Below are positions 1 to 6,540 of a stretch of 17,327 bases of DNA, piece after piece. The translations under genes and the position numbers were made by a program. Below the pieces are notes generated by a model, which was given only the letters and a program-made list of their open reading frames with translations, made no database searches and was not told the DNA's origin. Each line of letters opens with the position of its first letter. Position 1 is the stretch's first letter. Source of the DNA: Candidatus Heimdallarchaeota archaeon (lineage in GTDB: Archaea > Asgardarchaeota > Heimdallarchaeia > Heimdallarchaeales > Kariarchaeaceae); the NCBI GenBank assembly GCA_030668165.1, contig DAOUUM010000021.1, positions 1 to 17,327 on the forward strand, given 5' to 3'.

Positions 1-5
1 AGAAT

Positions 6-845
6 ATGTTATCCAGTGCTTGTCTCAATATTGTAGGAGTCAATCCATTCGATATTAATAATAGGAATGAAGATTATCTTCAATTACTTAAACTGATGAG
101 GCAATTTGACAATACATGGGATGTATTACCAGTTGAAGAGAAGTATATTCTGGTTGAGAATATATTCAATCACATATTCAAAATTATACTGATTAGCTTC
201 AAATATCTTCCTGGCCATGTATTTTCATCAACGCTGTATCAGATTACTAATTTTTCCACTCGAATGGGTCAATTACAACATCCCGTGCTTTCAGATAAGG
301 AAATATTCCAACTGGGGAAGATGGCAAGAAAGATTGACAATATGAGAAAATTATACAAGAGATCCAATATCTCAACTCTAAAACAATCAATCAATAAGCA
401 AAACTGGGTTGAGGAGCTCAGTACCCTTGATAATGTGGTTCAGGGTTTGATGAACCATGGCAGTGTTTACTGGATAATTCTGGTGGATAATATGGGTAAT
501 GAACTAATTTCTAAGTTTGGATCAAATGCTTCTCCAAAAAATAAAAATCTGTTGTCGATGGCAATGAGTGGGGTTCAAACCCTTGTCAATGAGATTACAG
601 AGACATCTGTGAATCAGATAGATCAGGACAAAACTTCAATTTTAATTGAGAAAAGAGGTTTGTTCTCATTGATTATGCTGGTTCAAAAACCAGTTCGACA
701 CAATTTTCAACAGGTATTGAAAGAAATTGCCAGTTACGTGGAACTTAATTATCAAGAAGAGATAGAATTATTCAAGGGGAAAATAAATGTATTCAAGGAA
801 TTGGAAATCTATTTCGAAGAGAAAATGAAGGATTTAATGATTTAA
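6..845 (+). CDS. Roadblock/longin-like domain protein
   Basis: A 279-residue soluble protein of unknown role. The N-terminal ~120 residues are helical and unrecognised. Residues ~135-250 follow the order helix, two strands (with VDNMGNELISKFG), long helix, three strands, helix, which fits the roadblock/LC7-longin fold. Asgard genomes carry many such proteins, often as partners or regulators of small Ras-like GTPases; no GTPase is seen in this window, so that role is inference. The frame stays open to the left edge of the window, so the ATG at 6 may be internal and the true start may lie outside. It is followed after 64 bases by the ribbon-helix-helix gene on the same strand. The fold call rests on pattern only. 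Confidence 0.6.
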   Translation: MLSSACLNIVGVNPFDINNRNEDYLQLLKLMRQFDNTWDVLPVEEKYILVENIFNHIFKIILISFKYLPGHVFSSTLYQITNFSTRMGQLQHPVLSDKEIFQLGKMARKIDNMRKLYKRSNISTLKQSINKQNWVEELSTLDNVVQGLMNHGSVYWIILVDNMGNELISKFGSNASPKNKNLLSMAMSGVQTLVNEITETSVNQIDQDKTSILIEKRGLFSLIMLVQKPVRHNFQQVLKEIASYVELNYQEEIELFKGKINVFKELEIYFEEKMKDLMI

Positions 846-893
846 CCATATGGAATGCCGAAAATTTTAATTGATAAGACTTCATAAAATAGC

Positions 894-899
894 AAGGAG
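894..899 (+). promoter_or_regulatory. Shine-Dalgarno site for the RHH gene
   Basis: AAGGAG lies ten bases before the ATG at 910. It decides the start in favour of ATG 910 over the in-frame TTG at 871. It also suggests translation from a longer transcript shared with the upstream gene. Confidence 0.55.
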
Positions 900-909
900 C
901 AATTTGGTC

Positions 910-1362
910 ATGAGTAGCAATCGTAGAGATCGTAGTAATCGCAGTCCTACCACCTTTTGGATGGAATCAGAGTTAAAGAAAGAGGCTCAGGAAAAAGCTC
1001 GATTGATAAATGTCACCCTTACTGAACTAATCAATAGCAGTGTGCTTTTCTTTCTCAAAGAAGGACACAAATACGATGATGACATGGGTAAAAAACTTGC
1101 CATTGCAGATCTGACACAGAATATAAGGGGATCAGGAATATATGATACAAAAATAGCAGAATTGGAGGGTAGTTTAAAGGGAATGATTGCTAGGATTGCA
1201 GAAATGGAGGATATGATCACTGGAATGCAAACAGGAGAGGGGATCTCCAGTATTATCCAGGCATCGGTATCTACCAAGGTAGATCCACTAATCATAGCAT
1301 TTAATAAATTATTGCAACAAATCACAAATGAAGCTGTATCTATTGAAGAGGAAGATAATTAA
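910..1362 (+). CDS. Ribbon-helix-helix and coiled-coil protein
   Basis: A 150-residue protein. The N-terminus is basic and Arg/Ser-rich. Next comes a short strand (TTFWM) and two helices joined by a turn (about residues 19-50), the arrangement of a ribbon-helix-helix DNA-binding domain of the Arc/MetJ/CopG type. The C-terminal half is heptad-like and probably a coiled coil for oligomerisation. I chose the ATG at 910 because AAGGAG lies ten bases upstream; a TTG at 871 would add 13 residues with no better support. Such domains usually bind operators as dimers, often autoregulating or acting in toxin-antitoxin pairs. No toxin-like partner is adjacent, so a stand-alone regulator is more likely. 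The target is unknown. Confidence 0.6.
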   Translation: MSSNRRDRSNRSPTTFWMESELKKEAQEKARLINVTLTELINSSVLFFLKEGHKYDDDMGKKLAIADLTQNIRGSGIYDTKIAELEGSLKGMIARIAEMEDMITGMQTGEGISSIIQASVSTKVDPLIIAFNKLLQQITNEAVSIEEEDN

Positions 1363-1377
1363 TAAAAATATTTTAGT

Positions 1378-1911
1378 TTAAGTTTCACATCTTTCTACGT
1401 CTTGTGGAATTTCCTCACCACAAGGGCACAATTTTGGATAATTGAATTTCTTATCAATTTCAGCAGTTAGCTCACATGATGTTAGGAGCATGAGTTTTAT
1501 GGCCTCTGTGTGTGCAGCCTCGATATCTAAGCCTACGCATTCGAACAATAAGACTTCTAGCAAACGATGATGTCTCAATCGTTCATTTCCCAGAGATCTT
1601 CCCTCTTCGGTAGTCAAAACTGGCAATCCCTTACTGTGGGTTAAAAATCCTTTCTTGACCAAACGACCTACAGCAGTAGCTATTGTACTCTGAGGCATTT
1701 TTAATTCATCCGCTAACTCCCGAGTGGTTAAGCCCTCTGTTACCTTCTGTGATCGCCCACGAAATCCTGTCACCTTTGTATCCTTATCTTTATTGTAAGC
1801 TATATAATTCTTTGTCAGAATGATGAGTAGGAGACTCTCATTCAGCTTGCCTTTAAGTTCACGACCAAGAAGGTCATCAATTTCTGTGGATAAACCCCGT
1901 TTAAAACTCAC
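1378..1911 (-). CDS. DtxR-family regulator with altered metal site
   Basis: A 177-residue transcription regulator. Residues ~59-105 form a winged helix-turn-helix (TTRELADELKMPQSTIATAV, then a wing ending LTTEEGR). Residues ~110-170 match the DtxR/MntR dimerisation and metal domain (RHHRLLE, AHTEA, CPCGEEIP). By alignment to DtxR, the ancillary-site ligands His79, Glu83 and His98 are kept as His115, Glu119 and His134. The primary-site positions Cys102, Glu105 and His106 become Ile138, Met141 and Leu142. The family's usual CPHG is CPCG, and Cys125, Cys146 and Cys175 add further thiols. There is no SH3/FeoA-like third domain, and a basic insert (~40-58) precedes the helix-turn-helix. The start is GTG, with AAGGTG nearby. 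It lies downstream of ccdA on the same strand. Membership is confident; the ligand is unknown. Confidence 0.8.
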   Translation of the reverse strand: MSFKRGLSTEIDDLLGRELKGKLNESLLLIILTKNYIAYNKDKDTKVTGFRGRSQKVTEGLTTRELADELKMPQSTIATAVGRLVKKGFLTHSKGLPVLTTEEGRSLGNERLRHHRLLEVLLFECVGLDIEAAHTEAIKLMLLTSCELTAEIDKKFNYPKLCPCGEEIPQDVERCET

Positions 1912-1915
1912 TAAT

Positions 1916-1959
1916 TACACCTTTTTAACGTGAGGGATTTATTCGACAATATAGGTGTA
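1916..1959. promoter_or_regulatory. Inverted repeat flanking the dtxR-type promoter
   Basis: TACACCT (1916-1922) and AGGTGTA (1953-1959) are perfect 7-base inverted repeats, 30 bases apart. They flank a possible minus-strand TATA element (rc of 1937-1944, 26-33 bases upstream of the GTG start). This could be an operator for autoregulation. The left arm also contains the Shine-Dalgarno-like GGTG, so part of the match may have another cause. Confidence 0.25.
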
Positions 1960-2042
1960 TCTTTATTTAATAAATAATATGCATAGTTATATAAAAATTC
2001 AATTCGAAAATGCGATTTTTATTTGTAAATCAGAAATTTATG

Positions 2043-2064
2043 TGTATTAATGTTCGATAATACA
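2043..2064. repeat. 7-bp inverted repeat after ccdA
   Basis: TGTATTA and TAATACA are perfect inverted repeats around an 8-base spacer, 12 bases beyond the ccdA stop. It could be a weak hairpin at the ccdA 3' end or an operator. The stem is AT-only apart from one pair and no clear T-run follows, so neither role is supported strongly. Confidence 0.25.
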
Positions 2065-2076
2065 AACATTTGGGTT

Positions 2077-2763
2077 TTAGAAAATTAATGAAACTGTGGA
2101 GGTATCAATTATCAACCAAATTCCAATTGCGATAAATACCAGTCCAAGCACAAGTGTTATCTTGGATGAGGCAGAATGTATTTTTCCAACTGTACTGCCT
2201 GAAATTTGGGGTAGATACAAACTCATAATAATAAATGGCAATCCAGCCCCCAGACTAAAGGCGGCAACCAGAAATAACTGCTCTAATACCACAAATTCAG
2301 CTAGAGAGATCCATACATAGAGAAAATACCCCGCGGCACATGGAGCTGCAATTATGGTGTAAACCAGACCCAGGCCAAAACTGAAAATATACATATTTTT
2401 TGCACTTTCTTCATTGTATATTGCCTGTTGTAACTTATCAGGCAACCTAATATTGTATATGAATCCGGGTGGCTTTAACATGATTAATCCAGCAATTATC
2501 AGCAAACTTCCCTGAATTCTTGAGAATAGGACTAAATTATCCAGTAGAAAATCTCCAATAAATTTTGATAACAAACCAATTATGAAGAACACAATAAGTA
2601 AACCAGCAATCAAGAACAAGGATGATATGAAGGCCTGTTTTTTTGATTGCTTGACTCTAACCGCAGTTGCCACATAAGATGGCAATAGTGGAAACAGACA
2701 AGGGGAGAATGAGGATAATAATCCGAATGTAAGGAATACGGTGAGACTCGTAATCAATACCAT
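2077..2763 (-). CDS. ccdA: CcdA-like membrane thiol-disulfide transporter
   Basis: A 228-residue protein with about six membrane helices, the normal size for CcdA (the membrane part of DsbD). This family moves reducing equivalents from cytoplasmic thioredoxin across the membrane through a cysteine pair. Both cysteines are visible in their family motifs: Cys22 in SPCLFPLLPSY (helix 1) and Cys142 in AAPCAAGYF (helix 4). In other organisms the electrons serve cytochrome c maturation or extracytoplasmic disulfide reduction. No cytochrome or thioredoxin-like partner is in this window, so the acceptor is unknown. A TATA-like ATATTATAAA lies 23-32 bases upstream of the ATG, supporting this start. 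The DtxR-type gene follows on the same strand after 165 bases, so regulation by it is possible. Confidence 0.85.
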   Translation of the reverse strand: MVLITSLTVFLTFGLLSSFSPCLFPLLPSYVATAVRVKQSKKQAFISSLFLIAGLLIVFFIIGLLSKFIGDFLLDNLVLFSRIQGSLLIIAGLIMLKPPGFIYNIRLPDKLQQAIYNEESAKNMYIFSFGLGLVYTIIAAPCAAGYFLYVWISLAEFVVLEQLFLVAAFSLGAGLPFIIMSLYLPQISGSTVGKIHSASSKITLVLGLVFIAIGIWLIIDTSTVSLIF

Positions 2764-2785
2764 TAATTCGATTGAATGAATTTGA

Positions 2786-2795
2786 TTTATAATAT
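2786..2795 (-). promoter_or_regulatory. TATA element of ccdA
   Basis: On the minus strand this reads ATATTATAAA. It is centred about 27 bases upstream of the ccdA ATG, so transcription should begin at or next to the start codon (leaderless). Confidence 0.5.
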
Positions 2796-2869
2796 GAACT
2801 CTTAATTTCCGTGGGTTGATCCAAAATTATTGAAAAAATAGCAAAGTGAATATTAATTCGGGAAAAAAC

Positions 2870-2877
2870 AATATAAG
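2870..2877 (+). promoter_or_regulatory. TATA element of the 651-residue membrane protein
   Basis: AATATAAG, preceded by a purine-rich GGGAAAAAAC that could act as a BRE. It lies 22-29 bases before the ATG at 2899, consistent with a leaderless transcript. It forms a divergent promoter pair with ccdA. Confidence 0.5.
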
Positions 2878-2898
2878 AATAACTTCTTCTTTAGAATA

Positions 2899-4854
2899 AT
2901 GGAAGATCGTATCAAATCAGATTTTTATACCATATTACTTGCCATAGGACTCTACCTAAGCATCTTCTTTGCGCATATCGCAGATATAATCACCCTATTG
3001 ACTATTTATATCGGAGTTTCTCTATTGATAATCTCAAATATTTATAGTATTGTTATTCAATTTAGAACTGGTAAAACCGAAAGGAGATTGGATGTATTTG
3101 GCATGGTGATTGGTCTACTAATCCCCACATTTCTGATATTGGGTGAATTCTCCGTACTATCAGGATTTAATGTTCCCATCCTCTATTATTTCATACCATC
3201 TTTCATCATTATCGCTCTGATCTTCCAAACCATGAGAAAAGTTGAGCATTCGGTTGCGATATTCTTCACCATTCCAATATTGATCACTGTATTAGGTGCC
3301 CAGTTACTGGTTGTGATAATAGATCTGATGTTTCCACCAAAACTGCAGAAACTGGTACCTTACATTGATGTATCAAGAACTATGATTCTCACATTCTCAC
3401 AAATGATGGCAAGTTCAAAGAGGATGGAGACTGAAAAGGCCCTAGATAGCCTGGGAGATGTTTCAGGAATGCTGGATGAGATCTCTGAGGGTTATGCACT
3501 GAGAAAATCTGTTGGCCAGGGTATTGATATGGGACTCACTTTCATAGTTTTCATCAGTTTTGGAGTACTAACTGTTCTCATAGACTGGGGAATACCACCT
3601 GGAGTAATTGCAGCATTGTTTGCCTCCCTGGGATTGGCATTATCCACATTTGCTGGATTTTTTGGACCGTTTTATGGTCTGGCTGGTGCATGCAAGGATT
3701 TCTCCCTGAAAAATGGGAATTACCGAGGAGCTGCGATCTACAAGGTGGCAGAGCAGATATTTGCAATTCCATTTATGGCAGCATCTGCAGGGTTCTTGTT
3801 CCTTGATCTACCACCAATTGATCAGGATACACTTGAGGACTTCAAAGATGATATGCATGATCAACTTACCGAGATTACCGATAATGTTAATTCACTGATG
3901 GGGACTGATAGATCTGCTGTACCAAGAAAAACACAGAAATTAATCAAAAATTTGATGAGCGATACATCAGATAACATATCAAAACTTGATTTCAGACAGA
4001 TGCGTGAGGAAACAACCAGACAATTTGCACTCACCTATTATCAACACGAGTTCAGCTGGAAATTATGGAAGAGAAAATCAGCGGTCAGGGACTTTTCTGA
4101 GCAACACCATTACACCACACTTGAAGGCGAGGAAACGCTACAATTGATCGGATACAAAATATTTGCCGGCCAAATGGACGACGATATGGTAACTAACGTC
4201 ATGGTTAGTGCCGCACTAAAAGGTGTGATAATGATGGAGCAGAAGTATATGGAATTATTCGAAGACGCTGAGCTGGGGCAGATTGCAACTGGACTTGCGT
4301 TTGGTGCCCGTCAGTTTCTGAAGGATCATTTTGTGGTTAGAGAGAAGAGTCAGACAGTACTTATGACGGTCAAAAACTTCTTCCTTGGTATTTTTGCCAT
4401 ACCCATAGTTTTGATTCTAAGTTTTCACAATTATGCCAACAGAACATTTGATGTAATGATAGAGGAATTCTCAGAAAATGTTGTAGTGATGAGATCCTGG
4501 GATTTTATCAAATTAAGATACCAAGAAGTCAACACAGAGTTGATTGCATATCCTGATAATATGAGGAAAAAACGTGAGAAGAAAAAGGTAGATAAAACTA
4601 ATAAGGAAAAGACGCAGAGAAACTGGGCACTGAGAAGAAAAACCATGAGATTATTCTCTATGATCTGGGAAGTGATTGCGTTCCCATTCATGCTGGTATG
4701 GAATCTATTCAAATGGATATACAAATTATTCACACCCAGTGTTCAGGATGCCAGATCTCAGCTAGAGGAGGCAGTATCACATGCTGCACTGGTGGCCATG
4801 TATAATGAATTATTTGATCATCTGGTCCTTCAGACTCATGTCAGTTCACAATAA
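2899..4854 (+). CDS. Large polytopic membrane protein, unknown family
   Basis: A 651-residue protein I do not recognise. Visible parts: about five hydrophobic segments between residues 10 and 146; a polar stretch (~150-205); a Gly/Ala/Phe-rich membrane region (~210-303) including FAGFFGPFYGLAGA; a soluble, mostly helical domain (~305-485); a further membrane helix (~493-512); a very basic stretch (~552-582, many Lys/Arg); and an aromatic-rich hydrophobic segment (~588-615) before the end. The Gly-rich membrane core beside a large soluble domain would suit a channel, transporter or membrane scaffold, but no signature of any such family is visible. It has its own promoter. Its stop codon abuts the stop of the Brix gene on the other strand with no gap. 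Confidence 0.75.
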   Translation: MEDRIKSDFYTILLAIGLYLSIFFAHIADIITLLTIYIGVSLLIISNIYSIVIQFRTGKTERRLDVFGMVIGLLIPTFLILGEFSVLSGFNVPILYYFIPSFIIIALIFQTMRKVEHSVAIFFTIPILITVLGAQLLVVIIDLMFPPKLQKLVPYIDVSRTMILTFSQMMASSKRMETEKALDSLGDVSGMLDEISEGYALRKSVGQGIDMGLTFIVFISFGVLTVLIDWGIPPGVIAALFASLGLALSTFAGFFGPFYGLAGACKDFSLKNGNYRGAAIYKVAEQIFAIPFMAASAGFLFLDLPPIDQDTLEDFKDDMHDQLTEITDNVNSLMGTDRSAVPRKTQKLIKNLMSDTSDNISKLDFRQMREETTRQFALTYYQHEFSWKLWKRKSAVRDFSEQHHYTTLEGEETLQLIGYKIFAGQMDDDMVTNVMVSAALKGVIMMEQKYMELFEDAELGQIATGLAFGARQFLKDHFVVREKSQTVLMTVKNFFLGIFAIPIVLILSFHNYANRTFDVMIEEFSENVVVMRSWDFIKLRYQEVNTELIAYPDNMRKKREKKKVDKTNKEKTQRNWALRRKTMRLFSMIWEVIAFPFMLVWNLFKWIYKLFTPSVQDARSQLEEAVSHAALVAMYNELFDHLVLQTHVSSQ

Positions 4855-5391
4855 TTAACTATCCCGATATTTTACAGTTAACATTGTAAATCTCTTCTGG
4901 GTCAGTGCATCGATAAATTGTATATAATTAATATTTGAATTCACATCTAGAACAAACCATAACTCATTTTTCTTGTTATTTGAGACCACAATTGAAAAAT
5001 ATTTTTCAAAAAATTCGACCAGATCTGGATTTAGATTGCGAGTGGATGTGGGACAGGAGAGTGGCCCTTTTGCAGGTAGTCTGCCAAAATTAAATATTTT
5101 GGGATCAATAAACTCAAAAATTTCAAGATAGTGATTCTCTAAGATATAGGTATCACCCTCTCGTGAATGGACCCTGATCTGACTGGCCTGATTACCCCTG
5201 CTGTGAATCAACACAATATACTCAAAGTTATCAGCCAGGGCAAACTGGATCAGCTGATCTACATTGGTGCGTCCACGTTTGAAGTAGGTTGATCGGGGGG
5301 TGATATGTCTCAGTACCTTGCAAAGTATCTTACTTGACTCTGATCCTCTTATTGAAGTTGTAATTAGCGTTTTAGGTTCTTTCGGAACCAT
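4855..5391 (-). CDS. Brix-domain ribosome biogenesis protein (Imp4-like)
   Basis: A 178-residue protein made of a single Brix domain, the usual size for the archaeal form. It opens with strand LITTSIRGS and continues with the features seen in Imp4/Brx1/Rpf1 relatives: a basic segment ending FKRGRTNVDQLIQFALADN and strand FEYIVLIHSRGN. In eukaryotes these proteins act in pre-rRNA processing; the archaeal single-domain form is thought to act in ribosome assembly. It starts four bases after the L37Ae stop, with GAGGAT inside the end of that gene as a likely Shine-Dalgarno site, so the two are co-transcribed and probably coupled. Many archaea have rpoP between these two genes; here it is absent. 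Confidence 0.85.
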   Translation of the reverse strand: MVPKEPKTLITTSIRGSESSKILCKVLRHITPRSTYFKRGRTNVDQLIQFALADNFEYIVLIHSRGNQASQIRVHSREGDTYILENHYLEIFEFIDPKIFNFGRLPAKGPLSCPTSTRNLNPDLVEFFEKYFSIVVSNNKKNELWFVLDVNSNINYIQFIDALTQKRFTMLTVKYRDS

Positions 5392-5395
5392 TTAT

Positions 5396-5680
5396 TTAAT
5401 CCTCGTATCTTCTTTCTTGGATTTGTTTGGAAAGACCCACAACTCTGCGGCCTGTATTAGTTACTGGAGCCCATGCACCACCAGTGTATTTGTAACCACA
5501 TTTTCTGCATTCCCAAATACCCACACCAGCTTGCTTTACTTTGACTAGTCTGCATCGTGGACAGCGGTGGCTAACTTTGACTGTGGCGTCTATCTCTCGT
5601 ATACGCTTCCTAAGTCTCGCTCCATATCGTACACCAAACCGGCCAGAAGCCTTAACTTTTTTAGTTCTGCTTGTTGTCAT
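5396..5680 (-). CDS. rpl37ae: 50S ribosomal protein L37Ae
   Basis: A 94-residue protein, of full family length. The N-terminal part is basic (RTKKVKASGRFGVRYGARLR), followed by a zinc ribbon made by CPRC (residues 39-42) and CRKC (58-61), and a basic C-terminus with the family's GGAWAP segment. It is a structural component of the large subunit (eL43 family), shared by archaea and eukaryotes and absent from bacteria. It heads a two-gene unit with the Brix gene and is divergent from pcc1. A TATA-like element lies about 31-39 bases upstream, leaving a short leader with AAGGA. Confidence 0.95.
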   Translation of the reverse strand: MTTSRTKKVKASGRFGVRYGARLRKRIREIDATVKVSHRCPRCRLVKVKQAGVGIWECRKCGYKYTGGAWAPVTNTGRRVVGLSKQIQERRYED

Positions 5681-5710
5681 AACTACTCTAATTCCTTTTC
5701 TGTATTGATG

Positions 5711-5719
5711 TTTAAATAG
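5711..5719 (-). promoter_or_regulatory. TATA element of the L37Ae-Brix unit
   Basis: On the minus strand this reads CTATTTAAA, 31-39 bases upstream of the L37Ae ATG. It predicts a leader of roughly 5-10 bases. Confidence 0.45.
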
Positions 5720-5737
5720 ATTGATTTGTGTACCACC

Positions 5738-5753
5738 ATTTTTCTAGAAAAAT
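5738..5753. repeat. 16-bp perfect palindrome between divergent promoters
   Basis: ATTTTTCTAGAAAAAT is a perfect 16-base palindrome between the L37Ae and pcc1 promoters. TTGATCAA, a second palindrome, follows at 5754-5761. The position would suit a shared operator, but such AT-rich palindromes also arise by chance. Confidence 0.3.
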
Positions 5754-5819
5754 TTGATCAATCAATATCAATAGAAAATCCTTGAGCTTAGGTTTCAATA
5801 TGCTAGATCGCCCATGAAT

Positions 5820-5829
5820 ATTTTTAAAT
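5820..5829 (+). promoter_or_regulatory. TATA element of pcc1
   Basis: ATTTTTAAAT lies 30-39 bases before the pcc1 ATG at 5859, predicting a very short leader. It supports ATG 5859 over the in-frame TTG at 5850. Confidence 0.45.
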
Positions 5830-5858
5830 TTGTAGATATTGGGATCTGATTGTATAAA

Positions 5859-6107
5859 ATGCCGAATACCATTGATACTAGGATCACAATACTAGATGAG
5901 GGTGCTAGAATGACCCTTTACAATTCACTTGTCATGGAGAAGAAGAGTGCCGATACAGAGAGAGCAAGATTAGAAATTGAAGTGGATGGTGATGAACTTG
6001 TGATCAGGGTTTTTGGTGAGGATCTGATTGCTACGAGAGCTCTGTTCAACTCCATAATGAGATTGGTAAAAACAAGTGTTGATGTGATAGATATTACTGA
6101 AATTTGA
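5859..6107 (+). CDS. pcc1: KEOPS complex subunit Pcc1
   Basis: A protein of 82 residues, typical Pcc1 length. The pattern fits the family: a strand after the start, a central segment (EIEVDGDELVIRVFGED) forming two strands, then a helix with TRALFNSIMRLVKTS and a closing strand. Pcc1 dimers scaffold the KEOPS complex, in which Kae1 makes threonylcarbamoyladenosine at position 37 of ANN-decoding tRNAs. The gene order pcc1, prefoldin beta, DHH protein is common in archaea and supports the call. I chose the ATG at 5859, next to the TATA element. The other KEOPS subunits are not in this window. Confidence 0.8.
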   Translation: MPNTIDTRITILDEGARMTLYNSLVMEKKSADTERARLEIEVDGDELVIRVFGEDLIATRALFNSIMRLVKTSVDVIDITEI

Positions 6108-6160
6108 GGTGGCGAGGTCTAAATATTTTCTACATAACTTTCAAAAGATTGTTATAGAAT

Positions 6161-6170
6161 ATTTTATAAA
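6161..6170 (+). promoter_or_regulatory. Possible TATA element of prefoldin beta
   Basis: ATTTTATAAA lies 18-27 bases before the ATG at 6188, in the 80-base gap after pcc1. Prefoldin beta and the DHH gene may therefore have their own promoter. Confidence 0.4.
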
Positions 6171-6187
6171 ACACGTTAGGGAAAAAT

Positions 6188-6532
6188 ATGTCAAATCCAG
6201 AATTAAATCAAGCTCAGCAGGCAGAAATTCAGAAATATCAACAGATGACTCAAACACTGAGTCAGTTACATTCCTCGACAGGTCAATTAGAAGGACGTAG
6301 GAGAGAGATTGAAAAAACTCTTGAAATTATTAAGAAGTTACCTGAGGATCGTGAGCTATACAGAGGTGTGGGTCAAATTTTTTACAAATCTGAGATTTCA
6401 CAGACAGCATCCGATTTGGATTCTGAATTGGAACTATTAAATGTGAGAGTTGATAGATCTAAGAAACAGGCCTCAGATTATGAGACCCAGGTAAAAGAAT
6501 TAGAAGCCAAGATCAGAGCAACCTTATCCTGA
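6188..6532 (+). CDS. pfdB: Prefoldin subunit beta
   Basis: A protein of 114 residues, standard for archaeal prefoldin beta. A Gln-rich N-terminal coiled-coil helix (to ~50) is followed by the beta-hairpin region RELYRGVGQIFYKSE and a second coiled-coil helix to the end. In the alpha2-beta4 hexamer these helices form tentacles that bind unfolded proteins and deliver them to the group II chaperonin (thermosome). It sits between pcc1 and the DHH gene, as in many archaea. Archaea often have a small DUF3194 gene after it; here only eight bases separate it from the DHH gene. Confidence 0.92.
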   Translation: MSNPELNQAQQAEIQKYQQMTQTLSQLHSSTGQLEGRRREIEKTLEIIKKLPEDRELYRGVGQIFYKSEISQTASDLDSELELLNVRVDRSKKQASDYETQVKELEAKIRATLS

Positions 6533-6540
6533 GGTAAATT

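Noticed and set aside
987..1325. Minus-strand reading frame of 112 codons opposite the RHH gene
   Set aside because: It lies inside a supported gene, has no start signal and reads as low-complexity hydrophobic shadow sequence.
910..1362. RHH protein as antitoxin of a toxin-antitoxin pair
   Set aside because: Its coiled-coil C-terminus and the 279-residue roadblock-like neighbour do not resemble any toxin arrangement.
2043..2064. Inverted repeat as a ccdA transcription terminator
   Set aside because: The stem is short and nearly all A/T, and no strong T-run follows on the minus strand; kept only as a repeat.
5391..5396. A missed rpoP gene between L37Ae and Brix
   Set aside because: Only four bases separate the two genes, so no reading frame can fit; rpoP must be elsewhere or lost.
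5300..5548. Plus-strand frame across the Brix/L37Ae junction
   Set aside because: It spans two well-supported minus-strand genes and reads as their complement.
6109..6300. Plus-strand frame between pcc1 and prefoldin beta
   Set aside because: It overlaps the real prefoldin start in another frame and covers its promoter; its product has no family features.
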